Part shown: piece after piece, positions 1 to 6,584 of the stretch
Position numbering within the stretch: position 1 is the stretch's first letter
How the letters are laid out: each line of letters begins with the position of its first letter
Assembly (NCBI GenBank): GCA_031289325.1
Contig: JAITPS010000141.1
Location: 1 to 10,411, forward strand
Direction: 5' to 3'
DNA: 10,411 nucleotides
DNA from: Candidatus Methanovirga meridionalis
Lineage (GTDB): Archaea; Methanobacteriota; Methanobacteria; Methanobacteriales; Methanobacteriaceae
Notes under the pieces: generated by a model
Seen by the model: only the letters and a program-made list of their open reading frames with translations
Database searches by the model: none
What the model was told of the DNA's origin: nothing
Translations under genes and position numbers: made by a program

Positions 1-120
1 AAGTTTAGTATTAAGAAGTTTAGTATTAAGAAGTTTAGTATTAAGAAGTTTAGTATTAAGAAGTTTAGTATTAAGAAGTTTAGTATTAAGAAGTTTAGTA
101 TTAAGAAGTTTAGTATAAAT
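1..120 (+). repeat. 15-bp tandem array, 8 units
   Basis: The unit AAGTTTAGTATTAAG is repeated seven times exactly, and the eighth unit (106-120) differs at its end. The array starts at the first base of the window, so its true length is unknown. Frame 3 is closed by TAG in every unit, while frames 1 and 2 are open. Frame 1 continues to a stop at 145 and frame 2 stops at 116-118. Confidence 0.95.
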
Positions 121-147
121 GGTTTTGATAAAGTTCTTAATAAATAA
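1..147 (+). CDS. 3' end of an unknown gene with C-terminal KFSIK pentapeptide repeats (partial)
   Basis: Frame 1 is open from the left edge to a TAA at 145-147, giving 48 residues. They are seven exact copies of KFSIK, an eighth ending KFSIN, and then the tail GFDKVLNK. The 15-bp DNA unit is a multiple of three, so copy-number change would keep the frame. The stop is followed at once by a T7 run (148-154), which suits an archaeal U-tract terminator. The start and the body of the protein lie outside the window, so no function can be named; a lysine- and phenylalanine-rich repetitive tail could belong to a surface or nucleic-acid-binding protein, but that is a guess. The same DNA around the stop codon recurs at 317-343 and 10232-10258 without an upstream ORF. 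The alternative is therefore that this is a non-coding array beside an interspersed repeat. Confidence 0.45.
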   Translation, partial: KFSIKKFSIKKFSIKKFSIKKFSIKKFSIKKFSIKKFSINGFDKVLNK

Positions 148-158
148 TTTTTTTAAAA
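121..158 (+). repeat. Interspersed repeat module, copy 1
   Basis: This block has a GGTTTTGATAAAGTT core, then TTAATAAATAA, then T7 and AAAA. It recurs with few changes at 317-354 and 10232-10270. About 100 bp downstream (223-264) lies a degenerate copy of the 30-bp unit that is tandemly repeated at the right end of the window, so the module seems to have two parts. In copy 1 the core overlaps the last codons of the left-edge reading frame. Confidence 0.75.
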
Positions 159-316
159 TGAATATTACTAAAATATATTAATTTATAATTATTTACATTA
201 ATCAAATTGTATTCACATTATTTAAAATTTAAAATTATGGATTTTTGTAAAAGGATATTTAAAATTAAATTAAAATAGATATTTAAAATTATTAAAATGA
301 TATTTAAAATTATAGT

Positions 317-354
317 GGTTTTGATAAAGTTATTAATAAATAATTTTTTTAAAA
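317..354 (+). repeat. Interspersed repeat module, copy 2
   Basis: The core GGTTTTGATAAAGTTATTAA differs from copy 1 by one base (A for C) and is followed by the same AATAAATAA and T7 run. A degenerate form of the right-end 30-bp unit follows at about 399-434. The core still reads GFDKVINK-stop in frame, but an in-frame TAA at 305-307 lies just upstream, so here it is not the end of a gene. Confidence 0.75.
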
Positions 355-460
355 ATAAATATTATTAAAAAATATTAGTTTAAAATTTGTTTATATTATT
401 TAAAAGTTATAGACTTTTATAAAGTGATATTTAACTATAATTAAAATTTAAAATTATTTA

Positions 461-540
461 TATTGTTTAAAATTTATTTATTTTATTTAAAATTTATTTA
501 TATTGTTTAAAATTTATTTATTTTATTTAAAATTTAAAAT
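461..540 (+). repeat. 20-bp tandem array, 4 units
   Basis: Units TATTGTTTAAAATTTATTTA and TTTTATTTAAAATTTATTTA alternate (461-480, 481-500, 501-520, 521-540), with the last unit degenerate at its end. The alternation makes a 40-bp higher-order repeat present twice. It is pure low-GC intergenic sequence and no function is visible. Confidence 0.85.
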
Positions 541-579
541 TATAGTTTTTTATAAAATTATATTTGAAATTAAATAATT

Positions 580-697
580 TAATAAAAAAATTCATCGTTC
601 AAAATTTAAGGGATTTACTATAGTAACTATAAATAAACTAATAAAAAAATTTATCATTTAAAATTTAAGAACTTTTTCATAGGACTATAAGTAAAAA
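580..697 (+). repeat. Imperfect 59-bp direct repeat pair
   Basis: The first 31 bp of each copy (from 580 and from 639) match except at three positions, and share a TAATAAAAAAATT start and an AAAATTTAAG block. The second halves are only loosely alike. This may be an old tandem duplication. Confidence 0.55.
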
Positions 698-716
698 AAA
701 TTAAAATTTTTTAGAA

Positions 717-797
717 AGATATTTTTGATAAAATAATCACAAAAGATATTTTTGATAAAATAATCACAAAAGATATTTTTGATAAAGTAATCACAAA
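717..797 (+). repeat. 27-bp tandem array, 3 units, upstream of purD
   Basis: Three units begin at 717, 744 and 771. The first two are identical and the third has one A-to-G change. Each holds an imperfect dyad of TTTTTGAT and ATCACAAA separated by 6 bp (7 of 8 positions pair), at 722-743, 749-770 and 776-797. The array ends 54 bp before the purD start codon. Confidence 0.9.
722..797 (+). promoter_or_regulatory. Candidate operator cluster: three TTTTTGAT-N6-ATCACAAA dyads
   Basis: Each half-site pair is nearly palindromic and lies where an archaeal regulator could act on the purD promoter. The dyads are 27 bp apart centre to centre. Operator function is inferred only from symmetry, repetition and position. 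The sequence could instead be a neutral tandem repeat that happens to contain a dyad, and no known regulator consensus is claimed. Confidence 0.35.
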
Positions 798-851
798 AGA
801 TAATTGAATAGTTTGTTGGATAGTTATTGAATAAATAAAAAAGGAAAAATC

Positions 852-2162
852 ATGAAAGTTTTAGTAGTTGGCACTGGTGCAAGAGAGCATACGATTTGCG
901 AGTCTTTAAAGGATGATGTTGATTTATATTCATATATGAGTAATATAAATCCAGGTATTGCAAGAATATCTAAATATAAACAAGGAAATGAATTAAACAT
1001 TGGAAAAGTTGCTGAGTATGCTAAAAATGAGAATATTGAAATGGCTATAATTGGACCTGAAGCACCTCTTGGAAAAGGTATTGTTGATGAGCTTGAAAAG
1101 TATGAGATTAAATCTGTGGGACCTAATATTAATGCTGCAAGGATTGAAACCGATAAATCTTTTATGAGGGATCTTTTTGAGGAATATAAAATTCCTGGTT
1201 CTTTAACTTTTAAAGTATTTGATAACTATAAAGATATTAATAATTTCTTAGATGATTATGACAATGAAGTTGTTGTAAAACCTGTTGGATTAACTGGGGG
1301 TAAAGGAGTTAAAATTGTTGGGGATCATCTTAAAGATAATAATGAAGCGAATATTTATGCTAAAGAAATAATTGATACTAAAATGGGAGGATTTTCTCAA
1401 GTTATTATAGAAGAGAAAGCTGTTGGAGAAGAATTTACAATTCAAGCTTTTAGTGATGGTGAAAATTTATCTCCAATGCCCGCTGTTCAAGACCATCCAC
1501 ATGCATTTGACGGAGATAATGGACCTATTACTGGGGGTATGGGTTCTTATTCTGATAATAATGGATTATTACCTTTTTTAACTCAAAAAGAATACGATAG
1601 TGCAGTTAAAATAATGAAAAAAACCATATTAGCCATTAAAGATAAAACTTCACATTATAATGGAATTTTATATGGGCAGTTTATGTTAACTAAAGATGGT
1701 CCTAAGTTAATTGAATACAATGCAAGATTTGGAGATCCAGAAGTCATGAATACATTACCTCTTATGGAAACTCCTATGATTGATGTTTGTAATGGTATTG
1801 TTGATGGTAAACTTAAGAAAATTTCATTTACAGATAAAGCATCGGTTTGTAAGTACTTAGTTCCAGATGGATATCCTGAGACTAAGTATGCCAACACTTT
1901 AATAAAGGTGGATGAAGAAAAGATTAATAGTTTAGGGGGGCATGTTTATTATGCTGCTGTTAATCAAAAAGAGAATGGGATTTATACAAGTTCTTCAAGA
2001 GCAATTGGTGTTGTTGGTATTGGAGATAGAATTTCTGATGGAGAAAAAATTGCTGAAACATCTTGTAATTATATTCAAGGAAATCTTTATCATAGAAAAG
2101 ACATTGGTAAAAAGGAACTTATAGATAAAAGAGTTGATCATATAAATGAAATTAGAATTTAA
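852..2162 (+). CDS. purD: Phosphoribosylamine--glycine ligase (GAR synthetase)
   Basis: This cytosolic ATP-grasp enzyme makes glycinamide ribonucleotide from phosphoribosylamine, glycine and ATP, the second step of de novo purine synthesis. The 436 residues cover the full family length. The N-terminal MKVLVVGTGAREH loop (1-13) matches the usual GGGGREHA motif. GPEAPLGKG is at 68-76, the ATP-grasp KPVGLTGGKG at 143-152, the phosphate and substrate loop QDHPHAFDGDNGPITGGMG at 213-231, and the metal-binding EYNARFGDPE at 288-297. The C-terminal GARS domain follows. The ATG at 852 is preceded by AAGGA (841-845) at suitable distance, and the motif sits right at the N-terminus, which fixes the start. 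It is the first gene of a five-gene + strand cluster and lies 54 bp downstream of the dyad array, so it probably carries the main promoter of the cluster. Confidence 0.97.
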   Translation: MKVLVVGTGAREHTICESLKDDVDLYSYMSNINPGIARISKYKQGNELNIGKVAEYAKNENIEMAIIGPEAPLGKGIVDELEKYEIKSVGPNINAARIETDKSFMRDLFEEYKIPGSLTFKVFDNYKDINNFLDDYDNEVVVKPVGLTGGKGVKIVGDHLKDNNEANIYAKEIIDTKMGGFSQVIIEEKAVGEEFTIQAFSDGENLSPMPAVQDHPHAFDGDNGPITGGMGSYSDNNGLLPFLTQKEYDSAVKIMKKTILAIKDKTSHYNGILYGQFMLTKDGPKLIEYNARFGDPEVMNTLPLMETPMIDVCNGIVDGKLKKISFTDKASVCKYLVPDGYPETKYANTLIKVDEEKINSLGGHVYYAAVNQKENGIYTSSSRAIGVVGIGDRISDGEKIAETSCNYIQGNLYHRKDIGKKELIDKRVDHINEIRI

Positions 2163-2177
2163 TTATTAGTTATTGTT

Positions 2178-2181
2178 GGAG
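2178..2181 (+). promoter_or_regulatory. Ribosome-binding site deciding the argF start
   Basis: GGAG lies 9 nt before the ATG at 2191. It falls inside the longer reading frame that would begin at a TTG at 2173, which argues that 2191 is the real start. Confidence 0.6.
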
Positions 2182-2190
2182 TTAAACAAA

Positions 2191-3102
2191 ATGAAATCAA
2201 AAAAAGATATTTTATCAATTTCAGATATAAGTGATGAAATACCTAAGATATTGGATTTAGCTATTAAATTTAAAAATGGTGAAATTACTGATAAACCACT
2301 TGAAGGTAAGTCATTGGCTATGATCTTTCAAAAGTCTTCAACACGTACAAGAGTTTCATTTGAAGTTGGAATGTATGAACTTGGTGGGAATTCTTTGTTT
2401 TTATCTTCATCTGATCTTCAATTATTTAGGGGAGAACCAATTTCAGATACGGCAAAGGTTTTAAGTAGGTATGTGGATGGAATAATGATTAGAACTTTTA
2501 ATCATCAAGATGTTCGTGAATTATCTCAGGAAGCTGATGTTCCAGTGATAAACGGTCTTACAAACTTAGAGCATCCATGTCAAGCATTAGCTGATATGCA
2601 AACTATACTTGAGAAAAAAGGGAATTTTAATGGGAAATTTGCTTATGTTGGAGATGGAAACAATGTTTGTAATTCTCTTCTTCTTATATCTGCTTATTTA
2701 GGCATGGATATTTCAATAGCTACTCCAAAAGGTTATCATCCAAATAAAGACATTGTAGATGAAGCAAAAAATATTTCAAAAAAAACGGGATCCAATGTTC
2801 AAATTACAAACATCGTTGAAGATGCAGTTTCTGGGGCTGATGTGGTATATACTGATGTTTGGGTTAGTATGGGTAATGAAGAAGAGAAAGAAAAACGAAG
2901 AAATGACTTCATAAAATACCAAGTTAATACTGAACTCATGAAATTAGCAGCCGAAGATGCGATATTTATGCATTGTCTTCCAGCTATTCGAGGAGAAGAA
3001 GTTGTAAGTGATGTTATTGATGGTTCACAATCTGTGGTTATAGATCAAGCAGAAAATCGCTTACATGCTCAAAAAGCTGTTCTTTATTACTTAATTAAAT
3101 AA
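2191..3102 (+). CDS. argF: Ornithine carbamoyltransferase
   Basis: It transfers the carbamoyl group from carbamoyl phosphate to ornithine, forming citrulline in arginine synthesis; it is cytosolic and normally a trimer or higher oligomer. From the ATG at 2191 it has 303 residues, the usual length. The carbamoyl-phosphate loop SSTRTR is at 49-54, HPCQ at 128-131, the ornithine-side DVWVSMG at 222-228, and HCLP at 261-264. The SMG and HCLP motifs separate it from aspartate carbamoyltransferase. The frame extends upstream to a TTG at 2173, but that would swallow the GGAG site and add six residues not expected in the family. It starts 28 bp after purD and ends 29 bp before the next gene, so co-transcription is likely. 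All expected catalytic residues are present. Confidence 0.97.
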   Translation: MKSKKDILSISDISDEIPKILDLAIKFKNGEITDKPLEGKSLAMIFQKSSTRTRVSFEVGMYELGGNSLFLSSSDLQLFRGEPISDTAKVLSRYVDGIMIRTFNHQDVRELSQEADVPVINGLTNLEHPCQALADMQTILEKKGNFNGKFAYVGDGNNVCNSLLLISAYLGMDISIATPKGYHPNKDIVDEAKNISKKTGSNVQITNIVEDAVSGADVVYTDVWVSMGNEEEKEKRRNDFIKYQVNTELMKLAAEDAIFMHCLPAIRGEEVVSDVIDGSQSVVIDQAENRLHAQKAVLYYLIK

Positions 3103-3131
3103 ATACCAAATATTAATTAAAAGTGAAATAA

Positions 3132-4145
3132 ATGCGAAATTCAACCACAATTTTCGATGATATTGAATTATTTGAGGATGAAAATGGATTCATGATTTCA
3201 TCTAAAAATAAATTATCAGTTCTTGGAGATTTAAATGATTCTAAAGGATTTGATACAGTTAACAATATTATTATCAATAACAATGAAATTAAAGAAGATT
3301 ATATTTCACATAATTTTCAATACAATGAATACTATCTCCAAAATTCAGATAATGTATCTGTTTTGAATTTTGCTAATAGTTCCTTAGAAATAGAGGTATT
3401 TAGTAATTTAAAGTTAATAACAAATAAAAAAAATTCTAAACTTGATTTAGGTCAAATTATTATTATTAACAATGAATTAAATTCTAAAGAATTATTAGAA
3501 CTTTATAAGATAGGGATCAAAAGTAAGGAAAAATATTTTAACTCTAAAAAACTTCCTTCCTCAATTCAAAACTTCTTAAATTTAAATGAATTCCTAGTCA
3601 TTGTTTCAAAAACATCCCCCAATAATTTAAATAAAGATTTTCAATCGATTAAACATGAACTTATTTCTTCTATACAGACATCATTCTCAAATTTCTTTAA
3701 AAAATTAGGTCTTGACTTCGGAATTTTAGATCATATATATAGTTTAGGTTTTGGTTTAGATGAACTTGTAGATGCAGGAATGGAATTATTGGTTGGTGTT
3801 GAGGATAGAAAAGAAATTAGAATTAAATTAAAAAATCAGCTATTAAAATCTATTTCAGATATTAATGTAATTGCACTAATTATTGCAGCTATTAGAACTG
3901 AAGAGGATTTCATGGGAAAAACCCTTCGAGAGATTAATGTGGATGACGATCCAGCATACCTTTACAGCGATGAGGTTTTAGGTTTAGCCATTGCAAATCA
4001 AATAGCTGGAACGAAAGCAACTTTTAATTTTAAAAGATACGATGAAATTAAACCAGGAATACTATCAAAATTAGATCCAATGAGTGATGATATCTTCGCT
4101 GGTTTAATAGCTGGAGCAATGTCTAAAATATTTGATGAACATTAG
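3132..4145 (+). CDS. cbiS: CbiS-like protein: degenerate CbiZ-like domain fused to alpha-ribazole phosphatase (CobZ)
   Basis: There are two domains. Residues about 195-337 are a CobZ/PgpA-type phosphatase, with DEVLG at 280-284, FNFKRYDEIKPG at 298-309 and DDIFAG at 319-324; these align with the DEvvG, FRifDi.KPxP and DDv.AG blocks of the PgpA superfamily. Known archaeal CobZ removes phosphate from alpha-ribazole 5'-phosphate for cobamide assembly. Residues about 20-165 look like CbiZ (adenosylcobinamide amidohydrolase): an LSVLGDLND..GF segment, IIINNNEI at 46-53, and LGQIIIINNEL...IKSKEKYF at 106-136, which fits the usual GTINIIL..pL...TEAK region. Several conserved-looking glycines and the threonines of the GTIN and TGTGTD motifs are absent, so this half may be inactive. 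The next gene is cobS, which supports a cobamide role over a phospholipid one. A weak AAGTGA site precedes the ATG by 6 nt. Confidence 0.82.
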   Translation: MRNSTTIFDDIELFEDENGFMISSKNKLSVLGDLNDSKGFDTVNNIIINNNEIKEDYISHNFQYNEYYLQNSDNVSVLNFANSSLEIEVFSNLKLITNKKNSKLDLGQIIIINNELNSKELLELYKIGIKSKEKYFNSKKLPSSIQNFLNLNEFLVIVSKTSPNNLNKDFQSIKHELISSIQTSFSNFFKKLGLDFGILDHIYSLGFGLDELVDAGMELLVGVEDRKEIRIKLKNQLLKSISDINVIALIIAAIRTEEDFMGKTLREINVDDDPAYLYSDEVLGLAIANQIAGTKATFNFKRYDEIKPGILSKLDPMSDDIFAGLIAGAMSKIFDEH

Positions 4146-4171
4146 ACAAAAACCTTACTTAAAGTGTTCAA

Positions 4172-4960
4172 ATGAAAGATAAAAATAAAGACGATTATTT
4201 CAAAGAAAAACATTCTTTTTTAGGAGCTATTGCTGGTCTTATAAGTTTTTCAACAATTTTATCAATCAGAACTCACACAACAATTAAAAGTATGGCTAAG
4301 GTCGGATGGTTATGGCCATTTATCTCTGCATTTATTGGTATTTTAGGATTTTTAATTAGCTATTTTATCATAGATTTCTTAAAATTCCCAAATCTAATAT
4401 CAGCAGCTATTTTATATGGATTCTTTTTATATATAAATGGATTTCATCACTTAGATGGTTTGTTGGACTTTGGAGATGGAATAATGGTACATGGAACTTC
4501 TGATGAAAAAATAGCTGTTATGAGAGATTCTAAGATTGGAACTGGAGCAATAGGGCTATTTTTTATTGTTGGAATAATTACCTTGGGTATTTTAGATTCA
4601 ATCATAGGCTTTAAATTACTTCAAGCTATCATAATAATAGAAATGTCTACCAAGTTTTCTCTACTAAGTGTAGCTATTTCTTCAAAATCAAGTCTTGATG
4701 GAACTGGAAGATTTTTCATTGAATATTTGACTGTTTTAAAATACATAATATCTATCATATTAGGAATAGCTATCTCCTATATTTTACTTTCTTATATTGG
4801 AATTTTTGGTGTAATTGGAGGAATTTTTGGTGGAGCTATTGTTTCAATAGTTTGTGAAAGGAATTTTAAAATAGCTACTGGGGATGTTTTAGGGGCTTCT
4901 AATGAAATAGGGAGATTATTTTCAGGATTATTTATTTTAATAGCTTTTATATTAAGTTAA
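4172..4960 (+). CDS. cobS: Adenosylcobinamide-GDP ribazoletransferase (cobalamin synthase)
   Basis: This integral membrane enzyme joins AdoCbi-GDP to alpha-ribazole or its phosphate, the last assembly step of adenosylcobamides. The protein has 262 residues, close to the family norm. The signature HHLDGLLDFGDG is at 92-103 and MRDSKIGTGAIG at 117-128, equivalent to the usual HLDGLADTADG and MKDSRIGTFG. TGDVLGASNEI is at 236-246. Hydrophobic membrane segments lie at about 14-32, 45-69, 75-91, 125-147, 187-207, 209-227 and 247-261. It starts 26 bp after cbiS, whose product would supply alpha-ribazole. The ribosome-binding site is weak (AAAGTG at 4161-4166), and no better in-frame start lies nearby. 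Confidence 0.95.
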   Translation: MKDKNKDDYFKEKHSFLGAIAGLISFSTILSIRTHTTIKSMAKVGWLWPFISAFIGILGFLISYFIIDFLKFPNLISAAILYGFFLYINGFHHLDGLLDFGDGIMVHGTSDEKIAVMRDSKIGTGAIGLFFIVGIITLGILDSIIGFKLLQAIIIIEMSTKFSLLSVAISSKSSLDGTGRFFIEYLTVLKYIISIILGIAISYILLSYIGIFGVIGGIFGGAIVSIVCERNFKIATGDVLGASNEIGRLFSGLFILIAFILS

Positions 4961-4965
4961 TTTTA

Positions 4966-4970
4966 GTGGT
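4966..4970 (+). promoter_or_regulatory. Ribosome-binding site deciding the trm56 start
   Basis: GTGGT lies 4 nt before the ATG at 4975. An in-frame GTG at 4966 could be read as a start, but it fits better as part of this site. Confidence 0.5.
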
Positions 4971-4974
4971 TTTC

Positions 4975-5511
4975 ATGAAAATTGAAGTATTAAGACTTAA
5001 TCATAGAAAAAAAAGAGATACTCGTATAAGCACACATGTGTGTCTAACAGCAAGAGCTTTTGGAGCTTCAAAAATTTATTTAACAGGAGAAGAAGATGTG
5101 AAATTAATGGAAAATGTTAAAGATCTTGTTAAAAGATGGGGTGGTTCTTTTGAAATTAGTTACAATAAAAGTTATATGAATATAATAGAAGAGTATCAGA
5201 ATAATGGTGGAGAAGTTATTCATCTTACTATGTACGGTATTCAGGTTCAAAATGTTGTTAAAGATATACAAAAATCTATTAAAGATAAGTTAATTGTTGT
5301 TGGAGGTTCAAGAGTTCCAACAAAGGTTTATAAAAAAGCAGATTATAATGTATCAATTACAAATCAACCCCACTCAGAAGTATCTTCTTTAGCTATTTTT
5401 CAGCACATGTTGCTTGATGGAAAAGAATTTGATATAAATTTTGATAATTCTGTTTTTGAAATTATTCCGATGGTTGAAGGAAAAAAAGTAGATATAAAAA
5501 AAGATAATTAA
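4975..5511 (+). CDS. trm56: tRNA (cytidine(56)-2'-O)-methyltransferase, archaeal Trm56
   Basis: This SPOUT-class methylase uses S-adenosylmethionine to 2'-O-methylate C56 in the T-loop of archaeal tRNAs; C56 pairs with G19 and stabilises the elbow. From the ATG at 4975 the protein has 178 residues, the family length. RLNHRKKRDTRISTHVCLTA (7-26) is the N-terminal family signature, followed by LTMYG at 84-88 and the knot motifs VVGGSRVP at 108-115 and NVSITNQPHSEVSSLAIF at 125-142, where the cofactor binds. It is the last gene of the + strand cluster, 14 bp after cobS. It is followed by an 80-bp gap shared with the convergent histone gene, whose hairpin could stop both transcripts. Confidence 0.95.
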   Translation: MKIEVLRLNHRKKRDTRISTHVCLTARAFGASKIYLTGEEDVKLMENVKDLVKRWGGSFEISYNKSYMNIIEEYQNNGGEVIHLTMYGIQVQNVVKDIQKSIKDKLIVVGGSRVPTKVYKKADYNVSITNQPHSEVSSLAIFQHMLLDGKEFDINFDNSVFEIIPMVEGKKVDIKKDN

Positions 5512-5555
5512 AAAAAATTGAGAATTGATATTTTTCTGTAAAATAAAAAAAAGTA

Positions 5556-5577
5556 ATTGGTCTAAAACAAGACCAAT
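5556..5577 (-). terminator. Hairpin terminator of histone copy 1, possibly bidirectional
   Basis: A perfect 8-bp stem ATTGGTCT/AGACCAAT encloses a 6-nt loop. Reading on the - strand it lies just past the histone stop and is followed by a T-rich run (TACTTTTTTTATTTTAC). The same hairpin follows the second histone gene. It may also end the trm56 transcript arriving from the other side. Confidence 0.7.
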
Positions 5578-5591
5578 AGAAATAAAACCAT

Positions 5592-5792
5592 TTATTTAAT
5601 GGCTAATTTAATATCTTCAGCTTTTACAGTTTTTCTACCAGTGTGTTTAGCAAAAGAGACAGCCTTTTTAGCTATTTCTTCACCATATTCTTCTAATGCA
5701 TCTCTTAACTGGATTTTTGCAGCATCGCTGATTCTTTGAGCACCGACATTTGTCAATATACGACCAACTGGTGCTAGTGGTAATTCACTCAT
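5592..5792 (-). CDS. Archaeal histone, HMf family, copy 1
   Basis: This 66-residue histone-fold protein wraps DNA as dimers that stack into longer filaments. The fold is MSELPLAPVGRIL (helix 1 and DNA-binding arginine R11), R20 in the first loop, a long central helix at about 24-49, and the GRKTVKAEDI block at 52-61, where R53-K54-T55 contact DNA. G17, equivalent to HMfB G16 near the stacking surface, is kept. Copy 1 has Q28, R30 and V56 where copy 2 has A28, K30 and I56. A perfect GGAGGTGA lies 4 nt before the ATG, and a TATA box is about 38 bp upstream of it. It is monocistronic by layout, with its own promoter and hairpin terminator, and faces trm56 tail to tail. Confidence 0.97.
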   Translation of the reverse strand: MSELPLAPVGRILTNVGAQRISDAAKIQLRDALEEYGEEIAKKAVSFAKHTGRKTVKAEDIKLAIK

Positions 5793-5796
5793 ATTT

Positions 5797-5804
5797 TCAC
5801 CTCC
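5797..5804 (-). promoter_or_regulatory. Full-consensus ribosome-binding site of histone copy 1
   Basis: On the - strand it reads GGAGGTGA, a full match to the anti-SD of archaeal 16S rRNA, 4 nt before the ATG. It is much stronger than the sites of the + strand cluster and suits a highly made protein. Confidence 0.9.
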
Positions 5805-5825
5805 AAGTTAATATTGTATCCCACC

Positions 5826-5840
5826 ATATATAAAGGTTTC
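5826..5840 (-). promoter_or_regulatory. TATA box and BRE of histone copy 1
   Basis: On the - strand it reads GAAACCTTTATATAT: an A/T box TTTATATAT (5834-5826) with the purine-rich GAAACC just upstream as a candidate BRE. Initiation about 25 bp downstream would fall near 5805, giving a leader just long enough to contain the GGAGGTGA site. Confidence 0.7.
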
Positions 5841-5878
5841 TATTTTTATTATCAAAATTTTACCAAAATTAGTATGGA

Positions 5879-6584
5879 ATTTATTATTATAATACATATT
5901 ATATTATAAAAAGTTAAAAAATAAAACAATGAAAATTAAAGAAAAATACTATTAAACTCGCGAATTAAATGAATAATATAACTTGAAAAAAAAATAAAAT
6001 ATTTAATTAAAAATCGTTGATTTTAATTATAAAATAATGATAGTGAATTAAATATAAATATAAAAATTTTAATGATTAAATAAAATTAAATAAATTATTA
6101 TGATCTTAATTTAATATCTTATAATCCTTATAATTGATTATGTAAAAAAAGAGAAATAATTAATTAATAATCAGTTGAATAAATGCTTTAAAACAGATGA
6201 AAAATATAAATTTTTAATGATTTGAAGATAAAAAAACTTAAAATTAAACAAAGAAAAAATACATGAAAAATAAAAGAAAGTTTAAAAAAAACAAAAAAAT
6301 AAATTACAATAAAATAAAATAAAAACAAAAAATTAAATTAAAATTAAAAATTAAATAAAAATTAAAAATTAAATTAAAATTAAAAATTAAATTAAAATTA
6401 AAATTAAAATTAAAATTAAAATAAAAATAAAAATTAAATTAAAATTAAAATAAAAATAAAAATTAAATTAAAATTAAATAAATTTTCAACAATAATTTTT
6501 AAAAACTTGAATTGAAATTATTTAATTATTATCATGAAAAAATACTGAAAATAATAGTTTACTATAAATAAAAATAAATAAATA
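5879..6584. other. AT-rich spacer between the histone genes, no gene seen
   Basis: This stretch is the upstream half of the first duplicated histone segment. It matches 6908-7390 in a diverged but collinear way, best at 6181-6265 and 6483-6510. I see no open frame with a ribosome-binding site and no RNA-like stems. It contains the 160-bp A/T-only tract at 6327-6486, for which the other copy has no counterpart. Confidence 0.7.
6327..6486. repeat. 160-bp tract with no G or C
   Basis: It is built from AAATTA and AAAATTAAAATT-like blocks with a period of about 6 bp and short A-rich interruptions. In the duplicated segment downstream the matching interval is only about 28 bp, so the tract seems to have expanded in this copy. 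Confidence 0.85.

Larger units (their letters stand above)
148..851. other. Roughly 700-bp AT-rich intergenic region, repeat-rich, no gene seen
   Basis: Stops are dense in all frames and I see no convincing start with a ribosome-binding site. The stretch is a patchwork of repeats: the tail of interspersed copy 1, copy 2 at 317, a 20-bp array at 461-540, an imperfect 59-bp pair at 580-697 and a 27-bp array at 717-797. The purD promoter must lie in its last part or within the 27-bp array, but I cannot pick one TATA box from the A/T background. No tRNA-like GC-rich stems are visible. Confidence 0.7.
5556..6525 (-). repeat. Duplicated histone segment, copy 1
   Basis: This block runs from the hairpin terminator through the histone gene and its promoter into the AT-rich upstream DNA. 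Hairpin, gene and promoter are offset by exactly 1029 bp from copy 2, with no indels across them. Homology can still be followed at 6181-6265 against 7211-7295 and at 6483-6510 against 7348-7375. The boundaries are approximate. Confidence 0.8.

Noticed and set aside
717..797. CRISPR-like array
   Set aside because: The repeats abut directly with no unique spacers and there are no cas genes; the same holds for the other tandem arrays.
148..851. Small RNA or tRNA gene in the large gap
   Set aside because: No GC-richer stem structure stands out, as would be expected for structured RNA in such an A/T-rich genome.
1655..1897. 80-residue open frame on the - strand inside purD
   Set aside because: It lies wholly within a well-supported gene on the other strand, has no ribosome-binding site and resembles no protein I know.
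1942..2124. 60-residue + strand frame within the 3' end of purD
   Set aside because: It is an out-of-frame shadow of purD with a low-complexity product.
2173..2190. TTG start giving argF six extra residues
   Set aside because: The GGAG ribosome-binding site would fall inside the coding region, and the ATG at 2191 matches the family N-terminus.
3732..4145. Reading the CobZ half as a phosphatidylglycerophosphatase A of lipid synthesis
   Set aside because: The PgpA motifs are shared by CobZ, but the CbiZ-like fusion and the adjacent cobS point to cobamide synthesis.
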